A stretch of 30,633 nt of DNA from JBBQVS01 sp038211295 (GTDB lineage: Bacteria; Chloroflexota; Ktedonobacteria; Ktedonobacterales; Ktedonobacteraceae): the NCBI GenBank assembly GCA_038211295.1, contig JBBQVS010000047.1, forward strand, positions 1 through 30,633, given 5' to 3'. Made by a program: the position numbers and the translations under genes. The notes under the pieces were generated by a model. The model did no database searches and was not told where the DNA came from. It saw only the letters and a list, made by a program, of their open reading frames with translations. This document shows positions 1 to 9,001 of this stretch, one piece after another; the first letter of the stretch is position 1; each line of letters opens with the position of its first letter.

Positions 1-30
1 TGAAGAAGAGATGCTTGCATGACTTTCTGC

Positions 31-63
31 TACCATACTAGCCTATTTTTAGCTAGTATGGTA
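31..63. repeat. Perfect 12-bp inverted repeat upstream of murJ
   Basis: TACCATACTAGC (31-42) and its exact reverse complement GCTAGTATGGTA (52-63) flank a 9-nt spacer. No T-run follows on either strand, so it is not a standard intrinsic terminator. It could be the end of an upstream transcript or a dyad operator for murJ. Function is inferred only from position. Confidence 0.6.
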
Positions 64-154
64 TGCTTTACAAACGAAAGCAGACCTTTTTTCGATGTAA
101 CTATGTTCATCAATGGAGCAGTGCTTCAGGCGTTGCACATACATTTTATATAGA

Positions 155-2488
155 GTGGGAACAGTGGGAAACGAAGGACAGCCTGGACAACCGCCAGAGC
201 AATATAGCTGGCAATACGATCAAGACCATCCAGAGATGGGAGCACAACAGCCACCCGTCGCGCCGCAGCAGCCTATACGCGTAAATGGTGTCTATCCGTC
301 TGCACGGTATCAAGAGCCTATTGCAGACATGGGGACATCGCTGGGGTACAATCAAGGTAGTGAGTATCAGTATTCTAACGCGCCCCAGCCCTCGCAACCA
401 ATGGCACAACTACGTCAGGAGCGTTTGCAACAGCTGCGTGAAGACCGTATGAGGCGTCAACAACGGCGTATGGGGCCAGATACAACAACAGTTATCCCGT
501 GGAAAACCAAAAGCGCGAATCCTTCCGCTCCTGATTTCTCGCAGAGTTCGCCCAATTGGGGCGTAAATGGGCAGCCGCCAATGGGAGCGAGCAACGCTTC
601 TTTGCCACCGCCCGCGCAGATGTCGCCTTTTTTGGCAGTGCCAACCTCCAATAAATCATCGTCGTTGCGCTCGTCGATGTTCACCGAGCAAGATGCGTCG
701 CTGCAACGGGAGATTGAACTGGAAGAAAGTCTGCAACCCGCTGCTGCACCTTCGCAAGATACGGGGATGCTGCAACGCGTGAACGTGCGCCGAGCCTCGC
801 TGATTCTTACGGGTGCTTTTATTGTTAGCCGTGTTCTGGGCCTCCTGCGTAGCTCGATGTTTTTGATTGTGTTTGGGGCCGGCACAACCTCGGACGCATA
901 TGTGCAGGCGTTTCTTATTCCCGACACCATCTTCAATATCGTGGCCGGTGGTGCGCTAAGTTCCGCATTTATTCCAGTTTTCGCCAAATATATGATTGGC
1001 GAGCATGATGAAAAAACCGCATGGCGCATTGCCAGTTCAGCATTAAATCTGGCGATTATCATTATGGGCATACTCGCGCTGATTGCCATTATTTTCGCGC
1101 GTCAACTGGTGCCGCTCTATAACCCAGGGCCACCGCCCAGTGACAAGCATTATGGCGAGTACCTCGTGCACCTCGACCTGATCGCGATGCTGACGCGTAT
1201 TATGCTTTTGCAATCTATTATTTTGGGTGGCGGAGTTATCGTCAATGCTGTACTCAATGCGCGGCAAAACTTCCTCTTGCCGGCTATCGGCACTGTTCTC
1301 TATAATGTTGGCATTATCGGCGGTCTTATTCCGGGCATCTACTTTGCGTATCATGGTCAGCACAACGATAACGTGGCACTGCTCTTCGCAACATGGGGCG
1401 TTGTCCTCGGTGCTTTATTGCAGGTCGCGGTTCAAATTCCCGGATTGTTCAAGGTGGGGATGCAGTATTCGTTTACATTCGATTGGCGTCATCCGGGCGT
1501 GACTCAGATCGGACGACAAATGGTGCCGCGCATCATCAATGCCGCGATGCTTTCACTTTCGACATTTGTTGATCGCAGTTTAATTCTGTTATTAGTTATT
1601 GTTGTTGGAACGACTGGTATTAAAGGTCTGGTGACGCAGTATAATCAAGCGTTACAGCTTGTGTTGTTACCGCTTGGTGTGTTTGGAATGGCAGTCTCTA
1701 CCGCCGCTTTCCCCACGCTCGCGGAGAATGTGGCAAAAGGGCGTTTTGATCGTGTTCGCAACACCATCCTGGAAACGCTGCGTAGTATTATCTTTATGTC
1801 GGTTCCTTCGAGCGTGGGCCTAATCGTGCTCGGTTTATCCATCATTCAAGTGCTACTCGAACATGGTCGCTTCGGTCTCGCGGCGGCACAGTCAACCGCG
1901 TTTCCCCTGGCCTTTTTCGCTTTTGGTCTGACGGGACTTGCCGCTGTTGAAATTCTGACTCGCTCGTTTTACGCCCTGCGTGATAGTACAACGCCGGTGG
2001 TTATCAGCGTGGGACAATTTATCTTCAAAATCGCACTGAGTCTCTTGCTTGTCAATGCTTCGGTGTGGGGTGCGAAATGGGGCATGGGTGCGCTGGCGTT
2101 CTCGACTTCACTTGCGGGACTTGCGGAGGCAATTATCTTGTTCTGGCTCCTGCATCAGCGCGTTGGTGGGTTAGAAATACGGCCTATTCTCTTCTTTACT
2201 GGTCGCGTGCTGCTTGCGTCGCTGGCAATGGGCGTGGCTTTGTTTCTTATTCGTACTATATTGGATGTGGGCCTGGGCGTTGTTGGAAATGTTCCTTTCC
2301 TTGCCGCACTGGATACAATGCGTACACAATCGCTTGGTTTTCTGGGAACTATTGTCGCGCTTATCAAGCTAATGATTGAAATACTTGTTGGTCTGATTGT
2401 CTATGTGCGCGTTGCGCGTCTGCTAGGTATTGAAGAACTGGGGCCTGTCAAGCGTCTGCTTGATCGCTTCAAATTGTCATGGATATAG
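155..2488 (+). CDS. murJ: MurJ/MviN-type lipid II flippase with long N-terminal cytoplasmic tail
   Basis: This is a polytopic membrane protein of the MOP superfamily, predicted to flip the peptidoglycan precursor lipid II across the cytoplasmic membrane. About 200 hydrophilic residues rich in Pro, Gln and Ser come first, then a MurJ core that opens with the conserved stretch around SRVLGLLRSSMFLIVFG and GGALSSAFIPVF. About 14 hydrophobic segments follow to the end. Typical MurJ proteins are near 500 residues and lack the N-terminal tail. The start is uncertain: the frame is open from ATG 113, but the low-complexity tail begins right after GTG 155 or GTG 164, and none has a good Shine-Dalgarno site. 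I chose GTG 155. Homoserine dehydrogenase follows 36 bp downstream and may be co-transcribed. Confidence 0.9.
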   Translation: MGTVGNEGQPGQPPEQYSWQYDQDHPEMGAQQPPVAPQQPIRVNGVYPSARYQEPIADMGTSLGYNQGSEYQYSNAPQPSQPMAQLRQERLQQLREDRMRRQQRRMGPDTTTVIPWKTKSANPSAPDFSQSSPNWGVNGQPPMGASNASLPPPAQMSPFLAVPTSNKSSSLRSSMFTEQDASLQREIELEESLQPAAAPSQDTGMLQRVNVRRASLILTGAFIVSRVLGLLRSSMFLIVFGAGTTSDAYVQAFLIPDTIFNIVAGGALSSAFIPVFAKYMIGEHDEKTAWRIASSALNLAIIIMGILALIAIIFARQLVPLYNPGPPPSDKHYGEYLVHLDLIAMLTRIMLLQSIILGGGVIVNAVLNARQNFLLPAIGTVLYNVGIIGGLIPGIYFAYHGQHNDNVALLFATWGVVLGALLQVAVQIPGLFKVGMQYSFTFDWRHPGVTQIGRQMVPRIINAAMLSLSTFVDRSLILLLVIVVGTTGIKGLVTQYNQALQLVLLPLGVFGMAVSTAAFPTLAENVAKGRFDRVRNTILETLRSIIFMSVPSSVGLIVLGLSIIQVLLEHGRFGLAAAQSTAFPLAFFAFGLTGLAAVEILTRSFYALRDSTTPVVISVGQFIFKIALSLLLVNASVWGAKWGMGALAFSTSLAGLAEAIILFWLLHQRVGGLEIRPILFFTGRVLLASLAMGVALFLIRTILDVGLGVVGNVPFLAALDTMRTQSLGFLGTIVALIKLMIEILVGLIVYVRVARLLGIEELGPVKRLLDRFKLSWI

Positions 2489-2524
2489 TCGTTTAGTGTA
2501 TCCTAGAGGGCGAGTGGAATATTT

Positions 2525-3571
2525 ATGAGACATATGCGCCTTTCGCTTGTTGGTTTTGGTGTGGTTGGTCAAGGTTTAGCCGAACTACTCACTACCAAAA
2601 GAGAGCTTTTGCAGCAGCAGTACGACCTTACCGTCACACTGGTAAGCGTAGCTACTGCAAGAAATGGCTTTATTTATAAAGAGAATGGACTGGATATCCC
2701 ACTTCTGTTAGAACTAGCCGCGAAGCATGAGTCGCTTACACAGCATCCCCATGTACAGCATTGGGAAAATGTGCTGGAGGGCTTGCAGGCAACGGAGGCC
2801 GATATGCTCGCTGAGGCAACCGGAACAAACATTCACGATGGTGAGCCAGGGATGACACATATCCGAACGGCGTTGACAAAGGGAATGCATGTTGTTACCG
2901 CGAACAAGGGGCCAGCGGCTCTTGCCGCGAAGGACCTAATGCTGTTAGCGCAGCAAAACCATGTACAATTGCGTATGGAAGCGACGGTTATGGCAGGCAC
3001 TCCCGTCATTAGTACGATACGTCAGGGACTGGCGGGCAGCAGAGTACGCTCTGTGCGTGGCTTACTCAACGGTACAACAAATTATATCTTGACCGCGATG
3101 GCTGAGGGTCGTGAATATGGCGAAGTGCTCAAAGAGGCGCAGGTGCAGGGGTACGCGGAAGCTGACCCAACGGCTGATGTCGAAGGCTATGATGTTGTCG
3201 CGAAGATACTGATACTGGCTTTTCTGGCGTTTGGACACTCGCTCAAGTTTGAGCAAGTTACACGGCAGGGCATTACCGCGATCACAAAAGAGCAGGTTAG
3301 CCACGCGGTACGGAACAATGCTCGCATTAAATTGGTCGCCTCTATAAGCGTCACCCATGAACTTGGCGATACTCCTATCGAGGCGCGTGTCGAGCCTGTA
3401 GAACTGCCTTTGAGCGATCCACTTGCTCGCGTTGACGGCGCGATGAACGCAATTACACTGCAAACCGACACACTATCGTCTGTGACAATCATTGGGCCGG
3501 GGGCAGGACGATTGGAAACAGGGCAGGGACTGTTATCGGACTTGATCGCGATTGCGAATACAACACTCTGA
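2525..3571 (+). CDS. hom: Homoserine dehydrogenase
   Basis: It catalyses the NAD(P)-dependent reduction of aspartate semialdehyde to homoserine, the branch point to threonine and methionine. The N-terminal Rossmann motif GFGVVGQG lies at about residues 11-18. The catalytic domain shows GTNIHDGEPG, VTANKGP, the substrate-binding NGTTNYIL and the EADPTADVEGYD segment. At 348 residues it has the compact form without a C-terminal ACT domain, so feedback control through ACT is not expected. ATG 2525 is taken as start; ATG 2534 is possible and would place the glycine loop closer to the N-terminus. It ends facing the minus-strand pseudokinase gene, with 58 bp between the two stops. Confidence 0.93.
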   Translation: MRHMRLSLVGFGVVGQGLAELLTTKRELLQQQYDLTVTLVSVATARNGFIYKENGLDIPLLLELAAKHESLTQHPHVQHWENVLEGLQATEADMLAEATGTNIHDGEPGMTHIRTALTKGMHVVTANKGPAALAAKDLMLLAQQNHVQLRMEATVMAGTPVISTIRQGLAGSRVRSVRGLLNGTTNYILTAMAEGREYGEVLKEAQVQGYAEADPTADVEGYDVVAKILILAFLAFGHSLKFEQVTRQGITAITKEQVSHAVRNNARIKLVASISVTHELGDTPIEARVEPVELPLSDPLARVDGAMNAITLQTDTLSSVTIIGPGAGRLETGQGLLSDLIAIANTTL

Positions 3572-3629
3572 CTGTTTTCAATACAGCTTTTGCAGGATAT
3601 AGTGTAGAAATATTTTTACAAGGTGAACG

Positions 3630-5003
3630 TTATTTTTTACTTTTTGCTTCGTGTGTCTCTATCACGCTAGCAACTCTAAAGATAAGTTGTACGCTTCCAA
3701 AGCGGATGAGGTCGCCATGCTGTAGTAGGTCGGCTTGTAAAGGCGTCAGGATGCGATCATTAAGGCGCGTTTTGTTACGGCTTTTGAGGTCTTCAAGGTA
3801 GAAAAACGTCCCCTCAAAACGTATGCGAGCGTGTTGACGTGAAACCGTCATACGTGGGTCTAGCTGGCTGATATCTACATCTGGGCTAAGACTCCGTTTT
3901 GGATCAGTCCGTCCTACCACTGCGTTTGCCTGTGTGATTACGAGTCTTCTTGTTTCTACTCCCTCTTGTTCTAAACAGAGATAGGCATACACGCCTTCGG
4001 GTGAAGGAATGTTATGAACGGGCATATTTGTTTTCGAGACGCCTATTGCACGAGAGGCTTGAATGGTAGTATTTTGAGGAAGAGAGGGCATCTCTGTGGT
4101 TAGGCCAGGTGTTGCGTTTATGTTTCCTTGGGGCGTTTGTAACGGGCGCGATAGTGGACGCGCTGGCTGAAAGTCCTCCAGCGCACGCAATAAAGCATCT
4201 GCGCTACTAAAGCGTTCGGACGGATTTTTGGACAGCGTACCATCAACAATCTGTTGTAGCGCAAATGGGGCATCATATTTGAACGCGTCCATGCGTGGCG
4301 GAGGATTGGTGCTTTGCATAATGCCAGTTTCCGCAGGGTTGTGTCCAACGAATGGAAGGCGGCCCGTTGTCATTTCAAAGAGCAACAAGCCCACTTGATA
4401 GATGTCGCTCCAGGGGCCGACATGGCCACCCGTAATATATTCTGGGGGAGCGTAACGAGGGTCGAGCGAACTTATATCGTTGTTTTGCTGAGCATTCATC
4501 CCTCCAAAACCGCTTAGAAGCACACGCAATCCAACGTCGTCAAGCTGTACACGATCTGCGATCCCAATTGTATCAATGGTGATGAGTTGTGGACGCAGGT
4601 CAACGCCAACGATCCCCTGTTCGTGCAATGCTTTGACCCCAAGTACGATCTGGCGCGAAAGCTCAAGGATACGCTGTAAGTCAATGTTCTCGTTGTCCAG
4701 CACATAGCGCAATGTGATACCGCGTGGAGGGTCGGTTGCGATATACACATGCGAGCCGTCGATACCCCAATCATGAATGGATAGGACGTGTTGAGAGCGC
4801 ACTGCTTGCCGCCGTGCTAATGGTTGCAACAACTGTTGCGCCATCGCATCATGAAAGATAGGCGGAACGTCAACAATGAACAGTCCTACCACGTCGTTCG
4901 TATTGCGGTTGTGCGCTGTGCACGTGGTAAGCAGACCTGCGGTTGCGATTACCTGCCCTACACGGTAGACGCCGCCTATTAGTTTCGCGTCACGCTGTGA
5001 CAT
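3630..5003 (-). CDS. Pseudokinase with C-terminal FHA domain
   Basis: The N-terminal part (about residues 10-275) follows the bacterial Ser/Thr kinase fold, with the APPEY segment, the SDIYQVGLLLFEMTTGRLPF helix and the R of the C-lobe all recognisable. Key catalytic positions are altered. The VAIK lysine region reads VVGLFIV with no Lys, HRDLKPxN reads GVDLRPQL (D135 kept; H, R, K and N lost), and DFG reads DVG. After a linker, a complete FHA domain (about 360-445) shows the GR, SRQHARI and SRNKTRLND motifs that bind phosphothreonine. It is most likely an inactive or very weak kinase acting as a phosphopeptide-reading scaffold, perhaps for the active kinase encoded at 17983-19926. It starts 32 bp after the LCP gene and is probably co-transcribed with it. 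A partner role is inference. Confidence 0.85.
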   Translation of the reverse strand: MSQRDAKLIGGVYRVGQVIATAGLLTTCTAHNRNTNDVVGLFIVDVPPIFHDAMAQQLLQPLARRQAVRSQHVLSIHDWGIDGSHVYIATDPPRGITLRYVLDNENIDLQRILELSRQIVLGVKALHEQGIVGVDLRPQLITIDTIGIADRVQLDDVGLRVLLSGFGGMNAQQNNDISSLDPRYAPPEYITGGHVGPWSDIYQVGLLLFEMTTGRLPFVGHNPAETGIMQSTNPPPRMDAFKYDAPFALQQIVDGTLSKNPSERFSSADALLRALEDFQPARPLSRPLQTPQGNINATPGLTTEMPSLPQNTTIQASRAIGVSKTNMPVHNIPSPEGVYAYLCLEQEGVETRRLVITQANAVVGRTDPKRSLSPDVDISQLDPRMTVSRQHARIRFEGTFFYLEDLKSRNKTRLNDRILTPLQADLLQHGDLIRFGSVQLIFRVASVIETHEAKSKK

Positions 5004-5035
5004 ATCTACACGTCCCTTGCTGCAAAAGAGTGTTA

Positions 5036-6427
5036 CTAGGTGTATAAGTGCTGCTGTATATACGGAGGTATAACCTTCCAGTCATGGTTTTGTGGTTGCA
5101 AAATGTATTGCCCATCAGATGACTTGTCGTCAATAAGCACGTTTTGATTGCTCAATCCGATGTGCGCCGTTTTCGCGTCGTTCAAGTCCATCTTTAACGC
5201 GAACTGTCCGAGGTCAGCAAGTGACATGTTCGAGTAGAGTGCGCTCTTCATTGCATCCATTGCGTCGTATAGGCGGGGCCACGTTGACGACTGTTTTACC
5301 TTCGCAAGCACCGCTTTTACCATAATTTGTTGGCGTGCCGAGCGTCCGAAGTCGGTCAACTCCGCGAGGTTCTGCGACTGCCCCATATTACAGATGGCAA
5401 GTGGCTCACGTGCACGCGCATAGGTGATTGCTCGATCCCCGTTCATATGCTCCATGCCTTTATTGAATTGAACCTTTTTCCAGCTCGCGTCTTTGTTCGC
5501 ATCGTCGTTATTCGGGTAACACGCATTGAAAGAGTCGGGTATGTAGACATCGATGCCGCCAATGGAGTCAATCAGCTTGCGAAAGCCATCGAAGTTGATT
5601 GTTACCCAATATTTGACATCGAGTCCCGTTACAAGCGCGATTTTCTGCGCCGCCGCGTCCCCTCCTGCCTTTGGGTCTTTATTGGTATAGCCCGCAGCAG
5701 AAGAATAGACCGCGTTTATCTTTGTGTACTGTCCCGAACTGGGTGGATATTGAACGAAGAGGTCGCGTGGCACTGCTATAAGCGATGTGTGATGGCTTTG
5801 TGGGAGTAGACTTATAACGGATAGCGAGTCGGTAAGATACGCGCCATCATGTGCGCCCCCACCAAAGCCCATAATCAGGACGTTTGTGCGATCACTCGTA
5901 TTCATATAGCCAGTTTGTGTACTAAATGGAGCTTGTGTAGAGATGGCTGAGCCAAAGGCGGAAACGTGTTGAAGCACATTCGACGCAAAAAATCCCAGTA
6001 TCACAAGAATAAGAACGATTGATAGGCATCCAATCGCGCACCCGCCTTTGCGTCTTGTACGCCGAGGGCGTGACGTGGGAAGAGGTCGTATTGGTTGTTG
6101 TGCGGCCTGCTGGGGAGCATGAGCGGGATGTACTCCCTGTGGCGAATATGGTGTTGGTTGTTGTCCCGCTTGATGCCCTGCGGCTTGCTGCGGATAGGGT
6201 GATGCGTGTTGTGCTGCCTGATGCCCCTGCGCCTGTTGGTGGGGTTGGTGCTGTTGCCCCGGCTGGGGATAGTTCTGGTGCGGCTGTGGGGGTTGATATT
6301 GATAGGGCTTACGCCGTTCGGTCTTAGAGGCGTCTTGAAAACCGCCTAAGACCAGTTTCTCCTGCGGCTTATGTGGCTCATGAGCGGGTGGTTGACCCTG
6401 ATTGTCGGGATTATAATAGTTCGGCAT
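5036..6427 (-). CDS. LytR-CpsA-Psr (LCP) family cell-wall glycopolymer ligase
   Basis: LCP enzymes transfer undecaprenyl-linked glycopolymers onto peptidoglycan at the outer face of the membrane. About 125 Pro/Gln/His-rich cytoplasmic residues are followed by a basic stretch (RPRRTRRKGG), one transmembrane helix (about 128-150) and the extracellular LCP domain. Recognisable LCP segments are TNVLIMGFGG, LTDSLSVISL, IAVPRDLFV, KINAVYSSA, GGIDVYIPDS and the arginine-bearing YARAREP plus FGRSARQQ. The start at 6427 has a good Shine-Dalgarno (GAAGGA) in front. Overall length and architecture are typical apart from the long cytoplasmic tail. The neighbouring pseudokinase-FHA gene suggests phospho-dependent control of envelope assembly, which is inference. 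Confidence 0.9.
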   Translation of the reverse strand: MPNYYNPDNQGQPPAHEPHKPQEKLVLGGFQDASKTERRKPYQYQPPQPHQNYPQPGQQHQPHQQAQGHQAAQHASPYPQQAAGHQAGQQPTPYSPQGVHPAHAPQQAAQQPIRPLPTSRPRRTRRKGGCAIGCLSIVLILVILGFFASNVLQHVSAFGSAISTQAPFSTQTGYMNTSDRTNVLIMGFGGGAHDGAYLTDSLSVISLLPQSHHTSLIAVPRDLFVQYPPSSGQYTKINAVYSSAAGYTNKDPKAGGDAAAQKIALVTGLDVKYWVTINFDGFRKLIDSIGGIDVYIPDSFNACYPNNDDANKDASWKKVQFNKGMEHMNGDRAITYARAREPLAICNMGQSQNLAELTDFGRSARQQIMVKAVLAKVKQSSTWPRLYDAMDAMKSALYSNMSLADLGQFALKMDLNDAKTAHIGLSNQNVLIDDKSSDGQYILQPQNHDWKVIPPYIQQHLYT

Positions 6428-6528
6428 AGAGTATCCTTCTCTTTAATGCAAATTGAATATATATGATGATACGACAGGTAACGGCATAACCTCTTCTACC
6501 CACCCAATATTTCCTATACGGGCTGTTC

Positions 6529-6554
6529 TTCTTATCTACTTTTTCTTATCTACT
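6529..6554. repeat. Two 12-bp direct repeats in the LCP upstream region
   Basis: TTCTTATCTACT occurs at 6529-6540 and again at 6543-6554, so the period is 14 bp. It sits in the 195-bp gap (6428-6622) between the VWA gene and the LCP gene. No other clear element is visible in this gap. It may be a regulator site or a chance tandem duplication. Confidence 0.4.
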
Positions 6555-6622
6555 ATAGAGACGAATGGCAGTACCAGAAGTTGCGTCTCTGTATCCGCTC
6601 TTTGTGCCTTCTCTCTCATTTA

Positions 6623-7969
6623 TTACCCCAATGTCCGTTTCGACTTGCTCCATGTTGCTATTGCCTTACGCCGCGCTGCTCCATTGCGTACAGGTCTGCT
6701 ATCGTCGATTGTGCTAAGCAATTTGCCAAGTTCTATCAAACTATCCAGATTGTGGGCGGAGAGAAAATTGTCGATAAACGGCAGGGCTGTTTTCATACCG
6801 ATGGTTAGTGGACGATAGTCGGGTGAGCCGAGTAATGGATTGAGCCAGATCATACGATGGCAACTGTGTTGTAGCCGATCCATCTCGACTGCGAGTACAT
6901 CTGCGTCGCCGCGATCCCAGCCATCGCTGATAATCAGCACAACCGCTCCACGTCCCAGCACACGCTTCGCCCAATTGTGGTTGAAGAAGTGTAAGGCATC
7001 GCCAATGCGCGTTCCACCAGACCAGTCTTGCACAGATTTAGAGACCTCGCGAACGGCGGTATCCACATCGCGTTTTTTGAGTTGACGGGTGACACGGGTC
7101 AGACGTGTTCCAAAGACAAAGGCTTCGACGTTCATTAGACCGTTTGAAATTGTATGAATGAAGTGCAAAAGCAAGCGGGAGTACAAGCTCATCGAGCCAC
7201 TGATATCGCAGATAATAACGAGCGGACGCGGTTTGCGTTTAATCTTACGCCAGGTCAATTCTACAAATTCCGCGCCGTACTTGAGATTTCGCCGCACGAT
7301 ACGGCGCATGTCGGGATAAGACCCGGAACGCGCGGGCGTCTTGCGGCGTGTCGGACGCATTCCCAGGCGCCAGCGCATATCCGCCATAAGCTTCTTTGCT
7401 TCTTGTACCTCGTCCCAGGTGAAATCCTCAAAATCTTTTTTGCGTAATTGCTCAACCGCGCTAAATGCCGTTCCCAATGGGTCGCCTTTGTGATTGTCGT
7501 ATTCTTCGTTTTCTGGTTCACGACCCCGCTTGCGCTCGGTCTCGCGCAACTCTTGGCGCGTGTTTTTCTGCTCATTCGCGTTCATATGTTCAGCCAGACG
7601 TTTACGTTCTGAAGGTGGAAGGCGCATTTGGCGTTCTTCGCGGCGTGTATTGCCGTTCTGTTCCGCTTTCTGGCCCTGCTTGTCGCGCATGAACCAGTAG
7701 TACCCAAACATCTGATTAAATACCTCCTCCTGCTCATGTTTTGTGAGGAGACTACATTTTAGGGTATTGTAAAAGTCTTCTTTATTGGTGAGGTCGATAT
7801 ACGACAACGTATCGGCAAGGTCAAGCATCTGGCGCGGCCCCACGCCGATGCCCACTTCCCACAGAATACGCCCAAACTCGGTCAAGCGATAGAGTAGACG
7901 CTCACCGCGCTCGATATCTAACGGACGCATTTCCAGAGAGGGGGTACTCTCTTGTGAAGGTCTCTCCAT
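6623..7969 (-). CDS. CoxE-like von Willebrand factor A (VWA) domain protein
   Basis: The C-terminal half is a VWA domain with an intact metal-ion-dependent adhesion site: DISGSMS (D255), GGTRIG and ISDGWDRGD. The N-terminal half is charged and helical, as in the CoxE/YehP-type VWA family. Such proteins work with MoxR AAA+ ATPases as chaperone pairs that insert metals or remodel enzymes. The MoxR gene lies directly upstream with its stop 2 bp from this ATG (TAATCATG), so the pair is translationally coupled. No oxidoreductase or CO dehydrogenase gene is nearby, so the client of the pair is unknown. Confidence 0.88.
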   Translation of the reverse strand: MERPSQESTPSLEMRPLDIERGERLLYRLTEFGRILWEVGIGVGPRQMLDLADTLSYIDLTNKEDFYNTLKCSLLTKHEQEEVFNQMFGYYWFMRDKQGQKAEQNGNTRREERQMRLPPSERKRLAEHMNANEQKNTRQELRETERKRGREPENEEYDNHKGDPLGTAFSAVEQLRKKDFEDFTWDEVQEAKKLMADMRWRLGMRPTRRKTPARSGSYPDMRRIVRRNLKYGAEFVELTWRKIKRKPRPLVIICDISGSMSLYSRLLLHFIHTISNGLMNVEAFVFGTRLTRVTRQLKKRDVDTAVREVSKSVQDWSGGTRIGDALHFFNHNWAKRVLGRGAVVLIISDGWDRGDADVLAVEMDRLQHSCHRMIWLNPLLGSPDYRPLTIGMKTALPFIDNFLSAHNLDSLIELGKLLSTIDDSRPVRNGAARRKAIATWSKSKRTLG

Positions 7970-7971
7970 GA

Positions 7972-8889
7972 TTATAACGCTCCTCGCGCTTTTTGGAGTG
8001 TCTTTGTGAGATCATTCCCGCCTACCTTTAACACATCGTCTTGATACTTGAGTAGCGCACCCAGCGTATCGCGGACGGAGCCTTCGACAAGCTCGGTCTG
8101 CTGCAACGCGAGAAGTGAGCTGATCCAATCCAGTGTCTCGGCGACACCCGGAGCTTTAAAAAGATCGATAGTGCGTAACTCACGTACAAAGGTACATACC
8201 TGACGCGCAAGTTGTGTTGGTACTTCAGGCATCCGTGTTGTGATAATCGAATACTCTTTTTCAAGCGTAGGAAAGTCGATCCAGTAATACAGGCAGCGGC
8301 GTCGGAGTGCATCATGGATTTCGCGGGTGCGGTTAGAAGTGATAATCACGAAGGGCGGCTCTTTTGCTTTGATCGTGCCTATTTCCGGAATGGTGATCTG
8401 GAAATCGGAGAGGATTTCGAGGAGATAGGCTTCAAACTCTTCGTCGCTCCGATCTAGCTCGTCAATCAATAGTACAGGTGGTAAGGCGTTTGTTGGGTCA
8501 ATGGCTTGGAGCAGTGGGCGTTGCATTAGGAAATCGGGGCCAAATATCTCTTTTAGCTCTTCCTGACTACTGCCTTTGCTTGCCTCCATCAAACGAATAT
8601 GGAGCATCTGACGGGTGTAGTTCCACTCATAGACAGCAGTATTCACATCTATACCCTCGTAACACTGCAAGCGAATAAGCTTTGTGTGCAACATGGAAGC
8701 CAGAACTTTAGCGACCTCTGTTTTCCCGACGCCCGGCTCGCCTTCGAGCAAAAGTGGCTTACGTTGCTTGAGCGCGAGAAATATTGTGGTTGCCAGACTG
8801 CGGTCAGCTATATAATTCTGGGCGAACATCGCCCGTTGAATATCTTCGATAGTGGAAAATGTTGGTATTGTTCCTTGTTCCTGCTCCAA
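7972..8889 (-). CDS. MoxR-family AAA+ ATPase
   Basis: It is a AAA+ ATPase of the MoxR type, thought to act as a chaperone with VWA partners. The Walker A motif is GEPGVGKTEVAK, Walker B is LLIDELDRSDEEFEA, sensor 1 is ITSNRTRE, and the arginine-finger region is LRRRCLYYW. I prefer the TTG start at 8889 because GGAGG (8896-8900) lies 6 bp upstream of it. The frame is open to a GTG at 8931, which has only a weak ribosome site. It forms a two-gene unit with the VWA gene downstream. The M29 aminopeptidase upstream is on the same strand, with its stop 112 bp from the chosen start. Confidence 0.88.
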   Translation of the reverse strand: MEQEQGTIPTFSTIEDIQRAMFAQNYIADRSLATTIFLALKQRKPLLLEGEPGVGKTEVAKVLASMLHTKLIRLQCYEGIDVNTAVYEWNYTRQMLHIRLMEASKGSSQEELKEIFGPDFLMQRPLLQAIDPTNALPPVLLIDELDRSDEEFEAYLLEILSDFQITIPEIGTIKAKEPPFVIITSNRTREIHDALRRRCLYYWIDFPTLEKEYSIITTRMPEVPTQLARQVCTFVRELRTIDLFKAPGVAETLDWISSLLALQQTELVEGSVRDTLGALLKYQDDVLKVGGNDLTKTLQKARGAL

Positions 8890-9001
8890 CGCAAGCCTCC
8901 ATCTGATAGAAAAACTAGTGCTTTCCAGCACGCTCTTTGTGTTTACAACACCTATTCTAAGCCATGTATGAGGATATTAGCAAGGAGACGGCTTTGCGTC
9001 C

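Noticed and set aside
3572..3629. Terminator between the convergent hom and pseudokinase genes
   Set aside because: Only a 4-bp stem (CTGT/ACAG) is visible, too weak to call.
6019..6327. Repetitive look of the LCP N-terminal coding region as a possible CRISPR or tandem array
   Set aside because: The repeats are low-complexity Gln/Pro/His codons without constant-length spacers. No CRISPR array is present in the window.
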